Part shown: in pieces, positions 63,739 to 64,000 of the stretch
Layout: every line of letters starts with the position of its first letter
Position numbering within the stretch: the first letter of the stretch is position 1
NCBI RefSeq assembly: GCF_030819175.1
Contig: NZ_JAUTBJ010000002.1
Location: 4,029,001-4,093,000, forward strand
Length of the DNA: 64,000 bases
Source: Sphingomonas sp. SORGH_AS_0879
Lineage (GTDB): Bacteria; Pseudomonadota; Alphaproteobacteria; Sphingomonadales; Sphingomonadaceae
Direction of reading: 5' to 3'
Made by a program: the position numbers and the translations under genes
The notes under the pieces: model-generated
What the model was told of the DNA's origin: nothing
What the model saw: only the letters and a program-made list of their open reading frames with translations
The model's database searches: none

Positions 63739-64000
63739 TTGCGCCTTTTTCCGCGCGTAATCGCCCCGCTGATCGCCACGGGCGCGCTGTCCCTGTCGCT
63801 GCCCGCCTGGGCGCAGGATACGACCGTTTCCAGCAACCCCGCCGCCGCCCAAATGGCGGGGCAGATGGGCAAGAACACCATCACCATCGGGCTCGGCGCG
63901 GCCTATCTCCCCGATTATGAGGGATCGAACGACTATAGCCTCTCCCCCGCACCCGCGGCGCTGGCCTATATCGACGGGCACACCATCACGCTGATCGGCA
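63739..64000 (+). CDS. MipA/OmpV family outer-membrane protein, N-terminal part (runs off the right edge)
   Basis: The reading frame is open from a TTG at 63739 to the window edge (87 codons). GGGAG lies nine bases before the TTG. A signal peptide (RLFPRVIAPLIATGALSLSL...PAWAQ) is followed by ITIGLGAAYLPDYEGSNDYS and SPAPAALAYIDGHTITL, typical for the first strands of MipA/OmpV proteins, which interact with peptidoglycan-synthesis enzymes or act as outer-membrane channels. The rest lies beyond the window. Confidence 0.88.
   Translation, partial: MRLFPRVIAPLIATGALSLSLPAWAQDTTVSSNPAAAQMAGQMGKNTITIGLGAAYLPDYEGSNDYSLSPAPAALAYIDGHTITLIG

Overview
This window is GC-rich chromosomal DNA from an alphaproteobacterium, almost certainly a sphingomonad (Sphingomonas or a close relative). 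The case rests on a CcrM-type GANTC methyltransferase gene with clustered GANTC sites in its leader, a split-alpha proton-translocating transhydrogenase (pntAa-pntAb-pntB), a small aa3-oxidase subunit IV, many TonB-dependent receptors, carotenoid genes crtY-crtI and crtB, a dnaN-recF-gyrB group without dnaA, and abundant HWE/HisKA_2 sensor kinases. No rRNA, tRNA, CRISPR array, prophage or classical insertion sequence was seen; this is core chromosome with dispersed short repeats.

Layout. 1-6.7 kb: a truncated TonB-dependent receptor, a MscS-type channel, then a tightly overlapping operon of an HWE sensor kinase, a single-domain response regulator and a Crp/Fnr regulator. 6.9-13.7 kb: a TonB-dependent receptor overlapping a phosphoinositide-phospholipase-C-like enzyme, and a DUF1800/DUF1501 pair. 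13.6-18.7 kb: regulators (Rrf2, XRE, winged helix), glutaminyl cyclase, a divergent DapF-like protein and an MpaB/DUF2236 protein. 18.8-22.4 kb: the pnt operon, split by a 448-bp repeat element that encodes a DUF559 nuclease. 22.6-30.5 kb: an AAA+ response regulator, bestrophin, thiD, rnhB, ccrM, folP and an exonuclease. 30.6-33.6 kb: a CHASE3 kinase, an Rcp1-like regulator and a receiver-kinase hybrid. 33.7-41.2 kb, reverse strand: YagU-like and exported methyltransferase genes, gyrB, recF, dnaN and a small porin. 41.3-50.4 kb: phosphatase, rlmN, TauE/SafE, flavin reductase, a cytochrome b plus molybdopterin lipoprotein pair, cfa, a DUF442 phosphatase-like protein and a beta-propeller. 50.4-64 kb: crtY-crtI, Atm1-like ABC exporter, S9 peptidase, crtB-LOG, CsbD, recQ, GNAT, a sterol-desaturase-family hydroxylase, DUF2141, and a truncated MipA/OmpV gene.

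The most unusual signal is the repeat landscape. At least seven families of inverted-repeat intergenic elements are present. The best represented, called R1 here, has seven copies, each made of two mirror-image half-modules; six of the seven lie between co-directional genes, including inside pnt, thiD-rnhB-ccrM and dnaN-recF. One copy, in pnt, carries between its halves an intact ORF for a DUF559 (Vsr-like) endonuclease. Its reading frame starts on the pntAa stop codon, reads through both terminal repeats and ends just before pntAb. I read this as a candidate nuclease-bearing parent of the dispersed, gene-less copies, somewhat like RAYT/REP systems but with a different enzyme. That reading is inference and needs a genome-wide comparison.
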